The notes below the pieces were generated by a model. The model searched no databases. It was not told the DNA's origin and was given only the letters and a program-made list of their open reading frames with translations. A stretch of DNA of 64,000 nucleotides, taken from Apostichopus japonicus. Its lineage: Eukaryota > Echinodermata > Holothuroidea > Aspidochirotida > Stichopodidae. Each line of letters begins with the position of its first letter. Position 1 is the first letter of the stretch. Location of the stretch: contig NC_092573.1 in the NCBI RefSeq assembly GCF_037975245.1, positions 12,794,001 through 12,858,000 of the forward strand, written 5' to 3'. Below, one piece after another: positions 13,031-26,083 of this stretch. Made by a program: the position numbers and the translations under genes.

Positions 13031-14035
13031 TTCACTTTTCATTGTTTCCCGTCTACATTATCTTCTCTGTATTGTATTTGTTTCTTTGTAAATTACATGC
13101 TTTTCCAAGCTCCAGCCAAAACAAATTGAATGCTGTCCAATTGCATGCTACTACAAGTTAATGACGGGCCTTGCATTCTATGCCGACGGCAGAGAATTGG
13201 AAATGTAACAATCTAATCATATATGTCCAAGTATGAATTTTCTACCTATATGTTTTTTCTAAGGTTAGGCCTATAACGCACATAAAGTAATAAATGTTAA
13301 CTGTATCATGAAGAAGCTTACTATTAACATTTTTTTCCCTCTCTTTTTTGCCTCATTTTTTTATTTTGCCTCATTTTTTTGTTTTTTGTTTGTTTTTAAA
13401 CCCGATGACGTTGACCATTCATAATCTTCGTTCGTGTTAACATCATTACTCAGAAACAAAGACGCCCATAATGCTAACGATCTTAATATTTGACAAAACT
13501 AATCCAAATGTTGGAAATTGACATTCAGCACAACGTATTTACTCAATTAATGTTAACCGTACCTACCATACGTGTGCAAATAATAAGACAACATTCAAAA
13601 TGACTGTCTTTTGTTTTTTAATCAGTGACGTATTAACAGCATGAAAACCTTTGCTGTATCTTAATTTACAAGTATATACGTATTTGTCGTTTGAATAATA
13701 TTTCTATTGCAGACGTCATTTAACAACTTACGCCCGTGTGATACAAACCGTAACATTAAAGTCCATTTTAAAGGAATATAATTTCAGCTTTTTGAAGTAA
13801 TATAAACGTACAGTGAATAGTATGTATAGTACAGTGGAACAGTTTTCATTGCAAGTTTAGTGCTATAGTTCCTTAGTTCTCAAATTTTTCCCTTTTTTCA
13901 TCCATTGACTATAAGTGGTTTGGTACAGAATCGCCATTATACAGCAGCAGTACGTAAGACGTATTTTACACTCACGGCTGCGCAATGCTATAGCACTCGT
14001 GACTTGGGGTGGAGAATTGTACATGAGGTACTTTT
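13031..14035. other. Non-genic stretch
   Basis: Unique AT-rich DNA. A T-rich block near 13330-13398 contains two GCCTCATTTTTTT copies. No gene is supported. Confidence 0.5.
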
Positions 14036-14160
14036 CAGTGGCGTGCACAGGATTTCAAAGCTTGAGGGGGAGGCAAATGTCAAACTCCCACGACTAGTCA
14101 TTCCCCCGACTGACGGTCTGAGGTTTATCCCTCCCCCACGCCTCCCCGTCCCTTCAGGGT
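14036..14160 (+). mobile_element. MITE left end, truncated
   Basis: Begins CAGTGGCGTGCACAGGATTT and continues into a G-rich then C-rich body. This is a typical terminus of hAT-like MITEs. No inverted right terminus or repeat of the flanking GTACTTTT was found before the (TA)n tract. The right half therefore appears lost. Confidence 0.4.
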
Positions 14161-14177
14161 TGTCAGGTTGTGTGGGC

Positions 14178-14233
14178 TTGTTCATGGTATAGTTGGGCAT
14201 AGTTGGGCAAAGTTGGGCAATGGGCATAGTTTT
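14178..14233. repeat. ATAGTTGGGCA short direct repeats
   Basis: Three to four copies of an approximately 11-bp word (ATAGTTGGGCA, AAGTTGGGCA, ATGGGCATAG) lie in tandem between the MITE end and the TA tract. Confidence 0.7.
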
Positions 14234-14255
14234 GCTTTATATGGGATTGTTCCCT

Positions 14256-14257
<2 letters not shown>

Positions 14258-14332
<75 letters not shown>
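14258..14332. repeat. (TA)n microsatellite
   Basis: A 75-bp alternating AT tract, the longest pure one in the window. The Y-I dipeptide ORFs through it are artefacts. Confidence 0.97.
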
Positions 14333-14333
<1 letters not shown>

Positions 14334-15990
14334 CTCCTTCTTTCAAGAAAATCAGTCGGCATATTAGGCAAATATATCCGGTCTTTTTTGTGTTTATTCG
14401 TCACCAACGTTTCATAATACATCCCTTTAATGAAAGGACGCGTTGGTGCCATTTTGTAAGTAGATCACTAATGAATATTTATTGTTCAACTCGAGATGAT
14501 AGCTAATGTTCCATGCAATCCATAACTTGTGCAAAGATCACGTTGACACAGACACGAGATGCTAATAATAAAGAAAGAAATGAAAGTCTGTAAGGAAGGT
14601 AATACATAGAGATTACTGCCGACAATTCGTAATAAAATAAGTCATAGCGTAATAATAGTAATCATGAAATAGTTCATCAGAGTTTTAAACAAAATAACAA
14701 AAGAGACGTTTAACCTTGTTATAATGACGAAACAAACGTCCACTATGGACTAGAGAACATTTACTAACTCGGGCAAACTGGTGAGGTTAATATCAACCTA
14801 AGGCGATCTTCGATTATTAGCGTACATATAGTCATATACCTTTGAAAGCATATAGGCGCCTTGAAAAAATTTACGTCATCTAAGGGATTCAAGGCAAAAG
14901 GTTATTTAAATTACGGGGAAAGGGGAAATTTCCTGATGTCTCGAGTGAAAATTAACATTTAAATAACAAACGTGTCAAGACGTCTCGGTAAAATATATAG
15001 GGTGAAGTAAACAGCAAGGCTAGATGTTTCAACAACCTTATCTCAAGAGACCTAGTTAGTTATGATAAGTGATAAGAGAAATAGTATACACCTACCATCG
15101 TTCCCATCTTATGATATTTAATCAAGAACGAAGGCAGATGAAAATGCATTCATTAATTTGAGCAATTACATACAGACTATATGAGGTTGTCATTCTAATA
15201 CCGTTTTGCGTTTATATTCGAATGTTGTTTGCCAATTACCAGCTCTCTGACCCCTCCCAACCCCTCCCCTCCCCTCCCCTACCCTGCCCACAAGATATAC
15301 CGATCCACCTCGGTCAACCTAATGATAGAACCTCGATGCACTCATATACCTATATGATGTGCTACAAGGCTCAAATCGTTTCCATTCTTAAATAAAATAA
15401 ACTTTCTTGGCAACATAATATCATATCCCACTATGCATGCATGTAGGTAGGCGCTCAAGTTGAAATGTAGTACAGGTGCTTGTTACGTTCTCGCATCAGT
15501 GCTAAAAAAATTGAACATTTCAAGTTGCCTTTTTGTAATGGGGATTGCTCGTAAAAGCTTTGCCCCTAATTTAGTCTTCCTCAATATCCTTGTATGTATA
15601 TAGGACTATGTGTGCATGTGTATATATATGTATGCCTGTATGTATGTGTGTGTGTGCGTGTGTGGGTATATGTTTACCAGTTTACCATTTATATTGTGTG
15701 CTATAGTAGTACTTTTACGGCACAGAATGTCAAAATGGCAGCCCAATAATTACAACACTTTGATATCTCCCCACATAGAGCAAAATTTTCCTGACGTGTT
15801 TAAGGCAAGTCTTCATCGCTGAGATATCTATATAAGATAAAGATGATGATTGGGTCTGCGCATCATTTAAATTAAAAAACAGATGATGCTACTACGTGTA
15901 CAGATTAGAAGAAGAAAAAAAGGTAAAACATCTATTGAATACTGTGATCAAATATACCCCGAACTAACTAATACAAAGGTCAAAGCTGGA
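14333..15990. other. Non-genic stretch
   Basis: Mostly unique AT-rich DNA. A C-rich block (CCCCTCCC repeats) lies near 15250-15290. A mixed GTAT/TGTG microsatellite spans about 15590-15670. I found no gene. Confidence 0.5.
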
Positions 15991-16187
15991 ACCATAGCAA
16001 CCGAAAGTACAGTTCACACCTGCACCGAGAGCCATAGCAACCGAAAGTACAGTTCATACCTGCACCGAGAGCCATAGCAACCGAAAGTACAGTTCACACC
16101 TGCACTAAAAGCCATAGCAACCGAAAGTACAGCTCATACCTGCACCGAGAGCCATAGCAACCGAAAGTACAGTTCATACCTGCACTG
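15991..16187. repeat. 40-bp minisatellite, five copies
   Basis: Units start with (G/A)CCATAGCAACCGAAAGTA at 15991, 16031, 16071, 16111 and 16151. Each is exactly 40 bp and continues CAG(T/C)TCA(C/T)ACCTGCAC. Copies differ at only a few positions, so the array is young. Forty is not a multiple of three, so a repeat protein is not implied. Confidence 0.97.
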
Positions 16188-17902
16188 CCTCCATCTTGGT
16201 GTTTATCGTAATGAAGCAAAATCAAAGATAGATTTTAGGAATCGTATAAAAGATGACTAAAATACTCCCTCCATCTTTGAAGTCTATTTTAATGAGTCGT
16301 TAATGAAAGTTTAGGAAGGCTGCAAAGAGATGACTCCTACGTTTACAGCCTAGAAAAGGCCATCGCACTTCTCCGTAAACGTTTTATGGTGACACAAACA
16401 TTACAGGGAAAAGCTTAAGAGGTTTTAAAAGGACTGCTGCATTCGTCAGAACAATCTATAGCGTTGATATGTCATTAGTCATTCAAAACAAAAGTGATTT
16501 ATTTGTTGATGCTGGTGAACTTTCTATATCTAGTTTGGTTTTAAAGGTATGAACTTAATCACGTTACGTAATAGGTCTATGCACGTCCCCTTGTTAATGA
16601 TGTCAGCTCCCCATTGCACACCAAATTGTTCATTTTTAATGTTATAATCGTTGAAACTTTGATTTTGTCTGTCAGGCTATCCTTCAACCAATGCAAAGTA
16701 AAACATTCAATCCGTATACATACAGTACAGTCAAGTAAACCCTATACTTATATGATTAGCCTATACCCATTGGCGGTTGGTGATATTGATGGTGTTATTA
16801 GTATACCGGCAAAATGACGGTAATTGGCAGTTGGTGTAGGTGACACGGTGTTACTTTAGGTTAGTTTAATTTAGCAATGGAAACTCATTTGAAACGTTAT
16901 CAATGTGATCATGGTGAATCAACTCCAGCTTTTATTCAAATGATTCTCTCGTTGATGAGTGTTAATATAACAACGAAGCAGGTGTGTGTAATTGTCGTAA
17001 CCATTTCTGCTCTCGGGACAGTCACTTAAGCATCCCCCATCCGCCGAAAAAGAGAAAGCGTATACCTCCTCTACATTTGACCACTTTCTCAAGTGCAAAT
17101 ACCGACATGATGAACGAAGTTGTTTATAAATCATTTGAAAGAACAGAATTAATCTCATGCAGTCCCATTTCACGAACCTGAAATACCAAAAAAGAACTCT
17201 GATAAACAAGACTGCAAAGGATCAAGTCAATTTGATTCCTGTGATGTAACCTATATATTGGTCGCGTGGCGATCACACTTACCACTTACCATGTCTTCAC
17301 CCCATGCGAATATCCAGGTTAAGTAGGGTGTCCATTACCCCGTATACCCCCCTCCCCCCACCACAAACAAACAATTAAACTAGTCATCATTTAGTACAAC
17401 CTTACGTGTAAACCTACAGTTACAGCCGATATATATGCCTCAGAATTCATCGTTTCGCATCTAAAATCGCCTAAAATGTAGGAGGGTCCCAAACCCCCTA
17501 CATGAGAGTCGACTGGAGCGATCCAAGACCACACCCTTCCTGCTTTTTTAAATCCTGGACGCGCCTTTCCCCATATTGCTGGAGTTGGTGGTAGTAGTGT
17601 CCGCATGGATGATAACTGCAATCCTTTGAATAATTTATCTATGTAGTTTTCTACACTATATATGCCAGGCCTACTGTTGTTTAGATAAACGCCTTCCCAT
17701 GTTGTATCACATGCAAAGATATAAATACAAATACATCTTATTTATAAACCCTATCAGGACCATGCAATAAAATTGCTTGATTTATCATTAAAACTCACTA
17801 ATTTGTTGTCCATTAAAAGTTCATGTTTTTCTTTTACATCAAAGATTTTTAATTTGTACATTTCTAATTTGATAAAAAAAATTATTAGATTGTGGTTGAT
17901 TG
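16188..17902. other. Non-genic stretch with a MITE-like scar
   Basis: No supported gene. Near 17540-17575 the words AAATCCTGGACGCGCC and a C-rich flank resemble the degenerate right end of a hAT-type MITE, without a partner. On the minus strand a TTTTTTGGTATTTCAG acceptor-like site near 17180 precedes a short open stretch, too weak to call an exon. Confidence 0.4.
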
Positions 17903-18161
17903 GTAATCAAATTAATTGTTAAAAATATTTACTTATTATTAAAAGTAATATTTTTTATTACAATTTTTAGCAAAACATTACGATTCTCGTAATCAAATTA
18001 ATTGTTAAAATTTTTTCTTTATTATTAAAAAAGCATATTTTTAGTAATATTTTAAGCCAAACATTACGATTCTCGTAATCAAATTAATTGTTAAAATATT
18101 TTCTTATTATTAAAAAAGTAATATTTTTTTATTATTTTGTTTAGCAAAACATTGCAATTCT
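17903..18161. repeat. 86-bp tandem repeat, three copies
   Basis: The word GTAATCAAATTAATTGTTAA begins units at 17903, 17989 and 18075, exactly 86 bp apart. The units share CTTATTATTAAAA, AAAACATTACGATTCTC and long A/T runs. Composition is extremely AT-rich. This is consistent with a small satellite block. Confidence 0.93.
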
Positions 18162-20243
18162 CCGTACGTAGCAACACGAGAAGCATACGTATACATGCAT
18201 GTATCGTGCTATTGAAAGTCAACGAACTACAGACAGTTCTGTTTCAAACCCATAAAATCTCTTTCAAGTATTAAATATATGTAAGTGCAAAACATGGTCG
18301 TGGTTTGTTTAAATTTACCATTATGAAGAAATTAAGTAAAGAAAAAGTGGCACCAGGTATATCTGTTATAGTTTTGGTTAATTGTTTTATTATAATTTAT
18401 GCTTTATCATCAGGCTTACGTTATAAACCCATCAAATTCAACGAACAAACGATTTTTTGCATTTATAATTTTCTGATTCACTACATCTTAGAAATATTTT
18501 CAACTAATATCATGTTGCCTGACACATTGGGATATTTACATTATTCATAAAGAGACCGCACGTATTAAAGGGATGAATTAAGGCTGCCATATTTTAATCA
18601 TGATATTTCATAAATTCCAAGAGAAAATACAATTTTGTCTGCTAGTATAACGTCTCTATGGCTATTTCCGGATTTCAAGATATTCGCCTGTAAAATATGC
18701 GGAATGTCTGGAATGCGCCTTTAAAGGCTATCGTGTAAGGATGACGTAATGTTTCTCAGACCAGGCTTAAATGATAATGTTCATCCATTATTTGATAAAT
18801 TATTATAACACAACCAAAACATGTGTTTTTCTTTGTTTAACTTCATGTAACCAACAGAGTACCTTTAAATAATATTCAACACCATTAATCCAAATTGTTA
18901 ATGCACCATAAACATGCTATTTGAGATCATAAAGACTTATGTTTTCCTATAAGGTTTTGTGTTGCATCTGTGGAACCTGAACTTATGCATGAAATGTGTT
19001 CAAGAGTACTAATTATTGATGAGTCTCCGACGTTTAAAGGGTCATTACGCCAAAATTAAAAGAGGTCATGAAATACAATCTGCATCGTTGCTTCTTTTTT
19101 AATTATCAATATTAACTTTGTAAGTCACCCTTAAACTGCTTCCTTCTACTTTTAAGCAAATGAAATCAATACGAAATGTAGGCCTATGTACAATAACGCA
19201 TGCGCTTTAATTAGTATCCAAATAGATTATGGCAAAATAAAAAGTTAAATGTGAAATGGAACAATCTGAGGCATATTTAGACTATAATTGGGTATATAAT
19301 AAGTGTACAGGCAATGCTCTGCTACTTTTAAATTTTGTTGGTCGGTTGGGTGGGGGGGGGGGTTGAAGAGCGAGGATTTACAACCTTATACCCCCCCCCC
19401 TCCCGGACCCGCGCCTGCGTAAAATTTCGACAGTCCTTATTTAACATGAAAAATTAGTATCAATGAAAGTAAGCATTCTTTCAATAAAACAAACTTACTT
19501 GATTCACCGACTGAATAATTCTTGTCCATTTGACTAAAGAGATGTTTTTTTTTTTGGATTTGTTGTTATTAATTCTTGCTTGGATTTTGTTATCGTTATT
19601 TTTTCTTATTCTGTATGATAGTTTGTCTTTAGTCTTTCAATATAATGGTTTCGACTTGCAGATGATGTGAACAATTGCCTGAAGTAAAGAGAAAAGTAAG
19701 AACAAGAAAGGACAAAGGGCAAACATCCATGTAAATTCCAAACGTTGTAAAGTAATATTGTCTACATATTATGAAGAATTCTCTCCTACAAGATTTGAAC
19801 CATGTCGCGCTCCTCTTTTTTTTTAATTTGCAGTGACGAAGCTTGTCAACATTGACACAGGCCCGGGTGTTGTATTTACATACCAGGAGCGCAAACAGAC
19901 AATATATGAAAGATATGTTTGGTCTTTCGATAAAGTAGAATCCACTCTGAACACGAAGGTCGTTTTTTTGTCCCATGGAGAATATCTATCATCATATAAA
20001 TAAAGCTCACGTGACATGGAGTAATTAAACATGAACAGTACGGTAACCTTGACAACCGTTAGGTACCCTCGATTTACCAGAAATACAACTTATTAACAAA
20101 ATTCTTCAAAAGTGTGGTATACTCAAACTGATATTGTTTTGTAAGTTGCGTTTTTATCTTAAGATATTTTGACGGCAAATTATATGCAAGGGTCAATGAC
20201 TATATTCATAACAGTGTGAGTTCTTCCCGTGTCTCTTTGTCCC
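18162..20243. other. Non-genic stretch
   Basis: AT-rich DNA without a gene I can support. Near 19351-19416 a G-run and a C-run flank a segment ending CCCGGACCCGCGCCTG, another solo MITE-like terminus. A poly(T) run lies near 19544. Confidence 0.45.
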
Positions 20244-20271
20244 TTGACCTTTGACATTTGACCCTTGACCT
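20244..20271 (+). repeat. Heptamer array TTGACCT x4
   Basis: Four perfectly phased 7-mers: TTGACCT, TTGACAT, TTGACCC, TTGACCT. The core TGACC(T/C) is the complement of the nuclear-receptor half-site AGGTCA, and adjacent copies make DR1-like spacing. It could bind RXR/HNF4-type receptors, or be a plain short tandem repeat. Confidence 0.8.
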
Positions 20272-21039
20272 TTCGCTCCTCTATTTGATGAAGCTTTCAA
20301 TCGTTTGCATGCGAACCGAGTCTATAGTTGCATTTCATCTCATCTTTGTAATCTATTTTTGTTACCAGTCTTGCTAGGGCTTTGAATAGGTTAAAAACAA
20401 ACCTAGATAGAGAAATCATCTAATCACAACCTATCTAAAAATCAGTTTTCATAGAAGAAAAACTATTGCAGTTCAATTTTACTTACAACGCTTCGTTAGA
20501 CCTGTCACAAGTCTGAACGTACAATGTGTATTACAAAAATCAAATATGTAGGCTAAGGCTAAGCTTGTAGAATTTTTCGATGTCTATAATTATGTATCAC
20601 CGAATAAATGCCTCAGTTTTTGAAATGAACATCACCCGATGACGATTTGTGAATCAATATAACCTACTCACGATATGTACATACTTAAAGCCTCCGTATC
20701 AGAATGCGTCAAAATGGGAAATATATGTTTAACTGTTCAATAAACTTCATCCGCATACAAATTCAAGGTTATACGTTGGTCATAAGAGAGATAGGGAGAG
20801 TCGGTTTTAATATTTTCATGGTTCAATTACTCCCAGTTGGATAGTAACCTTGGTGTCCGTAATGGGAAAAATCGACCAAGCATGGAAAATGGTCCGCAGT
20901 ATAGCGGTAGAGATAACGCGAAATTGTTCTACTGCATGGATTATGAACAGATCAATCTGGAGAATAGGTTTTACGATAAGCCGAAAACCAGTCTGTCTGT
21001 AATCAGTAGATGAGTCTCCATGGGCATTTCATATGTGCG

Positions 21040-21147
21040 ATCATACCATTTACTATATGCGATATACCATGTACTATATGGGATATACCATTTGCTAAAT
21101 GGGATATACCATTTACTATGTGGGATACCGTATGTGATACGAGATAT
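21040..21147. repeat. 21-bp tandem array, about five copies
   Basis: Units of GATATACCATTTACTATATGG begin near 21040, 21061, 21082, 21103 and 21124, with the first and last degenerate. Twenty-one is a multiple of three, so every frame without a stop gives a heptapeptide repeat, but no gene context is present. A unit contains CCATTTAGCAAATGG, a hairpin-forming inverted repeat. Confidence 0.9.
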
Positions 21148-24100
21148 AGAAATTACCGTACATATTTTCAAAATCAAGTTCCTTTTCGTCTTTAAAGCAT
21201 TATATAAACTGTATTATGTGTTCACATTATGCAATGTATACTAGCGATTTGGGTAACCAAGTAGTACTCATTTATTAAACTTATGTAATCGTTGTATAAT
21301 ACGTGCAAAGCATATTCTCTAGCTCCCCTGCAGTATAGGCTATACGCATTTACAGAAGTTACACAATGTGTCTGTACATTATATATAGTACCGGGTCGAG
21401 TTTCCTAACTGCAGTTCTGGTCTTTATACGTAGTGGGATATGTATTACATCAAAATACAACATGTGAGCACATTATAGATGAGGGACAGCGGTCAGCTTG
21501 CAGTTTTATTTAAATTTTGATAAGATGCTATAGAATACACTTCATTATTCAGGAAGCATATCAAACACACTCAGTCCTGAAAGTTTCTGTAATGGTCGTG
21601 ATTAAAATTTAAAAAACCTTAAAAACTCAGAAAACAGACGCACTCTTTTAGATGAGCTTTTGCGAGCCTCTGACATTTGAAACTAGAAACATGCAAAGCT
21701 TCTTTTTTTTCTCTCCTTTTATTTACCTTCCGAAATGACCTTATTTTGTTCATGTTAATTTTTTCCGTTTCTAGATTCTTAGATGATCAATTCTCTGCCG
21801 GATACGCTTAGTTCTAAGCCTGTCAAAAAGCACATAAATACAACGTTCCTACCAACAGAAACATTTGCGTTGCAATTTTTACGTTACAGCAGAGGGTAAA
21901 TTACCGCCTGGAGGCAATCGGTCGTGTGAAGGAGTAGGGGTAGGGAAAGGGAAAAGTGGGAGAGGGGAGATCGTTATTAGCATTGCTGCCGACAGAAACA
22001 AACATTATTGTGACGGTGAAGGACAAGGCTGTCACGATGTCGTTTCAGTAAAAATCAAAGAACAGCATCGATTGGAGGTGTCAGGTGATGAGAGAGTCGC
22101 TCTCAGTTAAATGAAACAGCACATAGAACTGTCGGCGAGCTACTGGCAAAATACATGCACAACCGTCCCATTGCGTTGGTTTGCTTAACCATCAGTACTA
22201 ACTCTAAAACATGTTGTGCGACTACCTAACTAACAGCTTTAATACACATAGAACACGAAGAAATAGAATTAATCATTTCCCAACCATCTCTAAATACCGT
22301 TCTACTTTAGACAGTTGATGAATCAGGGAGAAGATTTTTGGGTAGTGGTTCATTTTTTTTTATATATCCTTCATTTTTTCCTTCTTTGAAGAGGTGGTGA
22401 TAGATTAAACTGACGAGAAACATCTTTGTATAAGGAGGGAATGAGTGAGAGATATACCTATATACGTATTCCACGACTTGAATCGTACGTGAGTCGTATC
22501 AACCCCAAGTGTTACACCGGCGGTACCTCAATTTTCTCTGAATTCCTTAAAAGTTATAAGAAATAACTAAACCTACGTCGATAATGAGGTCAGACGTTAG
22601 CGTTAATGCACGTCATTGATTAAGAACAAGAAACCTGAATGAGTCTTTCTAGACTCATTTTCTAGTCACGTGACACGACATGTCACATGATGTCATATCA
22701 TAAGTGTATTGTATTGCATCATACATGATTTGACCCAGAGACTATATGACATGCGCAATGTGCAGTTGTTATACCATGAGACGTTTTCATTTTCCCTCCA
22801 TCCTAACAAATCACACGATTTGTTGCCAATGTGTATAGCTTCTTTCTCCGTCTTCATCTTACTGATTCCATTAAAAGGGACCTGGACGATTGATATGTCA
22901 AGCTATACGACAAATGTCTATTCGCCAGTCAATTAAAGAACCTATACGCGCAGTTTTATTGAATCACGGCTCTCCTGGCGGCGGCATGCGACAAAAGTGT
23001 GACGTCATTGTTTCCTTCAGGCAAAAGAGTGCATTTTTCTTCTCTTTCGAAAGTTTTGTTCAATACTTACAAAAGACATATAACTGTACGGATTTTTAAC
23101 TAAAGTAAAAACAGTTTCTTTAATGATTTATTTCGTTCTTAAAACCGTAAAACTGAACAGGAAGAAATTGTTTAGACAAGAAAGGCATGTTTAAAGGACA
23201 ATGGCCAAATAGATATTAACCTTTTACCTTTGTCTGGGTGAAATTATGAAAGCAGATTCATTTGATATTTGTACAGTTTTAACTTGACAGAGTATTTCTA
23301 AAGTAAAATAACAAAAATTGGTATTGTTAAAGCTTAAAGTAGAATTACACACACACAAAATTACAAACATTACAAATGCATACGCTATCGATCGATTTAA
23401 GACCACTGAAATATGAAAGCCACTTGAGTTTATGTGTTATTGGGCCAGTTGTATTACTCCTTTATTTCTTGTTATTATTTTTTTTTGTCTTTGCTTTTCT
23501 TGTTGTTGTTTTCTTTATTTTTGATAGGGGAGAGGAAGGAAGTCGTATGCTAAGGATGATCGCCGATTTTGAAGTTTAGCATGTCATCTTCGTCCGGTTC
23601 GATAATCTATTAATTTACCCGTTAGTTTACACTTGCTACCTAAAGAGTATCGCCTGTTCATATATGTGTTGTTGCCGGGATCGTTTAAAGAACATTTAAC
23701 GGTATTCTGTTCACAATATCTCTTTCGAGATGCTACTTTAGGATTCGCAAAATGCTTTCGGATGTGATAGCATCATGACTGATCTCCAGAGTAAGGTAGA
23801 TACGTCACAATACAAGATTACTATTGCTTGATATCGATGGCGAGGCCTATACGGTGGGATTAGACCTTTAACATCTAGAGTGACTGTAGCCTAGTAGGTT
23901 GGGGCGTCGGCCGCATTATGGGCGTCCGCATATACAACAGGAGACCGGATTTGTTTTATTCATATTTATGTAGGCTATATAGAGCACGATAAGTTGCTTC
24001 AAACCTGTTGTTAGGTGTTTCTTAAGGTTTTTTTGCAAGCCAATTGCTACTGCTCTTTAAAGTAAATATTTTTGTTACTCTGTGTAACATTCTTCCTTAT

Positions 24101-24530
24101 TGGTCGATATACTGAAATGTCACAAAGGAGAAAAAACAAGAAACACGAAGACACCTCAAGAGCATCATCATTCTTCCAGTGACAGTAAATATACAAGCTA
24201 ATGGGGTGACCAAAGAATTTGATCCATTTAAGGCGAACTTTGTTTCCCCCGAACAAAACGACACGTGTGAGTTTGTCTATGAATAGACAAACAAAGTCCA
24301 CGGTGGAGTAAACCAAGCAGGAGCCATATAAAGTGAGTGAAATTTAACTATTTGACTTTAAATTATATAAGTGCTCCTATCAGTTACGTACGGGCACTAT
24401 AACCACGTAAGTAATTAGTGAAGGGCGCATTACCACGAAAATGTTTAATTAAGTCTAATTCAGTGGGATTTGGCAGACAGTGACGGTAATGCCGAGTTTG
24501 ACTGTTCATATCAAATATCTTCACTAACAG
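21148..24530. other. Non-genic stretch
   Basis: Unique AT-rich DNA. No coding region, RNA gene or repeat of note was recognised. Confidence 0.5.
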
Positions 24531-24577
24531 TGGGGTGGGTTGGGTTTTGGGTGGGGTGGGGTGGGGTGGGTTTTGGG
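24531..24577 (+). repeat. G-rich GGGGT array
   Basis: Several phased GGGGT, GGGTT and GGGTTTTGGG words in 47 bp give at least six runs of three or more G. This strongly predicts an intramolecular G-quadruplex on the plus strand. Confidence 0.8.
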
Positions 24578-25928
24578 CATACCCCACCTACCATCGTCAA
24601 TCGAGCTGAGTGGAAATGGTTCAGTTGGGGGATTTTTTAAATTCAACAGGGAAATAAAAAATGATCATTGTTACCGGGGTACAGTCTCCTTTTCAACCTC
24701 ACACACACAAATAAACACGACTATTTATAAACACAACCGTGTGTTCAGAGTCAATGTTTATAGTCTAAATTAGCCTGGGATTCAACATTTGATGTCTAAG
24801 TTTCCATAGAGCCCCTCGGTGAGAATCGCCTTCAACGACCTTAGGGCCACATCCCTCCTTTATAAAAAAATCCTTCTTTCGCCTCTGACTCTTCCATAAA
24901 ATTGATCCCTACTTTAACCAGTCGGGAGGGGGGGGGGGGTGGAAATGGCCATAAACTCAAGTTGAAGTCTTTTGTACACCCCTGTTTGCTAATATGTATC
25001 AGCAAGTCAGTATCTAGTTCAGTTATTTGTTTGTTAAAGTTGTAACCACCGGAGAGGGTTAATTAAAATGACCTGGAACCAATTTCACGAAATCTTCCGG
25101 ACAAAAAAATGGCAGCGTCTAAATTATCCCAATGAAGATGGTCATCGTTTCTGTGTTTGTTTTCAGTATGTGGCGAAAAATGAGAATTGAATTAAGGCAT
25201 CCTAAAAAAAATCAGAATAATCAGTTTTAATATCTTCTTAAAGTTCTGTAAACTTTAATGTGAAAATTCTTGTCATTGTTAACGAAGCGTATACATATAG
25301 CTAGTTTTTTTTGTGTGTGTTAAGTATATACACAGACTTTCACCAACATACGACGAATAACACAATGTGTGTTATTTCACATAATTTCTGAAGTTTTTAC
25401 AGCCTGAAGGATGGAAACCCGATAGACCGCGGTGATTGAACTACTGCCATATACATAACATGATTTCTTTCTTTCGCTAAAGCCTAGGGGAAACAAAAAC
25501 TGTCAAACATATGATAAATGTTACGTGTAGGAATATTGCTATTGGCTGCAGATGGTTCGTTTCTGGTAATGTAATACCCAACAATACGACCTTCTGACAC
25601 TTACACAGAGGGTGTCAAGTTTATATCAAGTTCGAAAATATTACACCATCAAATCTATATTTAAGTATCAATTTTGATCATGTTTAAAGAAAATATTTAA
25701 AATAATCAAATCAATCGTGATTTCAGTGTCAGTTTCGTCGGATGTGTTTTCCAAAGAATGATCAAATTTAGCAGAGATGGAAGATTTCCTCCAAGTGAAG
25801 GATACAGGATACGTTTCAACGAGAGAGAGAGACAGATGAATATGAAATTATTTAACATTTCTTTTGACGAAATAACTGTTGTTCACTATTCATGGAGATA
25901 TGCATGTATCATCATGTATGCATGTACG
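24578..25928. other. Non-genic stretch
   Basis: No gene supported. A 13-base G-run near 24927-24940 is the only notable composition feature. Confidence 0.5.
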
Positions 25929-25963
<35 letters not shown>

Positions 25964-25977
25964 TATCATCATCATCA

Positions 25978-26025
<48 letters not shown>

Positions 26026-26026
26026 C

Positions 26027-26066
<40 letters not shown>

Positions 26067-26083
26067 ATCATCGCCATCGTCAT
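25929..26083. repeat. (ATC)n / (GTCATC)n microsatellite
   Basis: A 155-bp block that starts as pure CAT/ATC triplets and turns into a GTCATC hexamer array with two GCC variants. Runs of I/V, S, H/R, M/T or D in translation are products of the repeat, not a protein. Confidence 0.97.

Noticed and set aside
12698-13129. Overlapping ORFs rich in LHC, SLHC and VFV words
   Set aside because: They are produced by the 180-bp tandem repeat and would shift frame between units.
14168-14506. 112-aa ORF with long YIYIYI run
   Set aside because: It is a translation of a (TA)n microsatellite.
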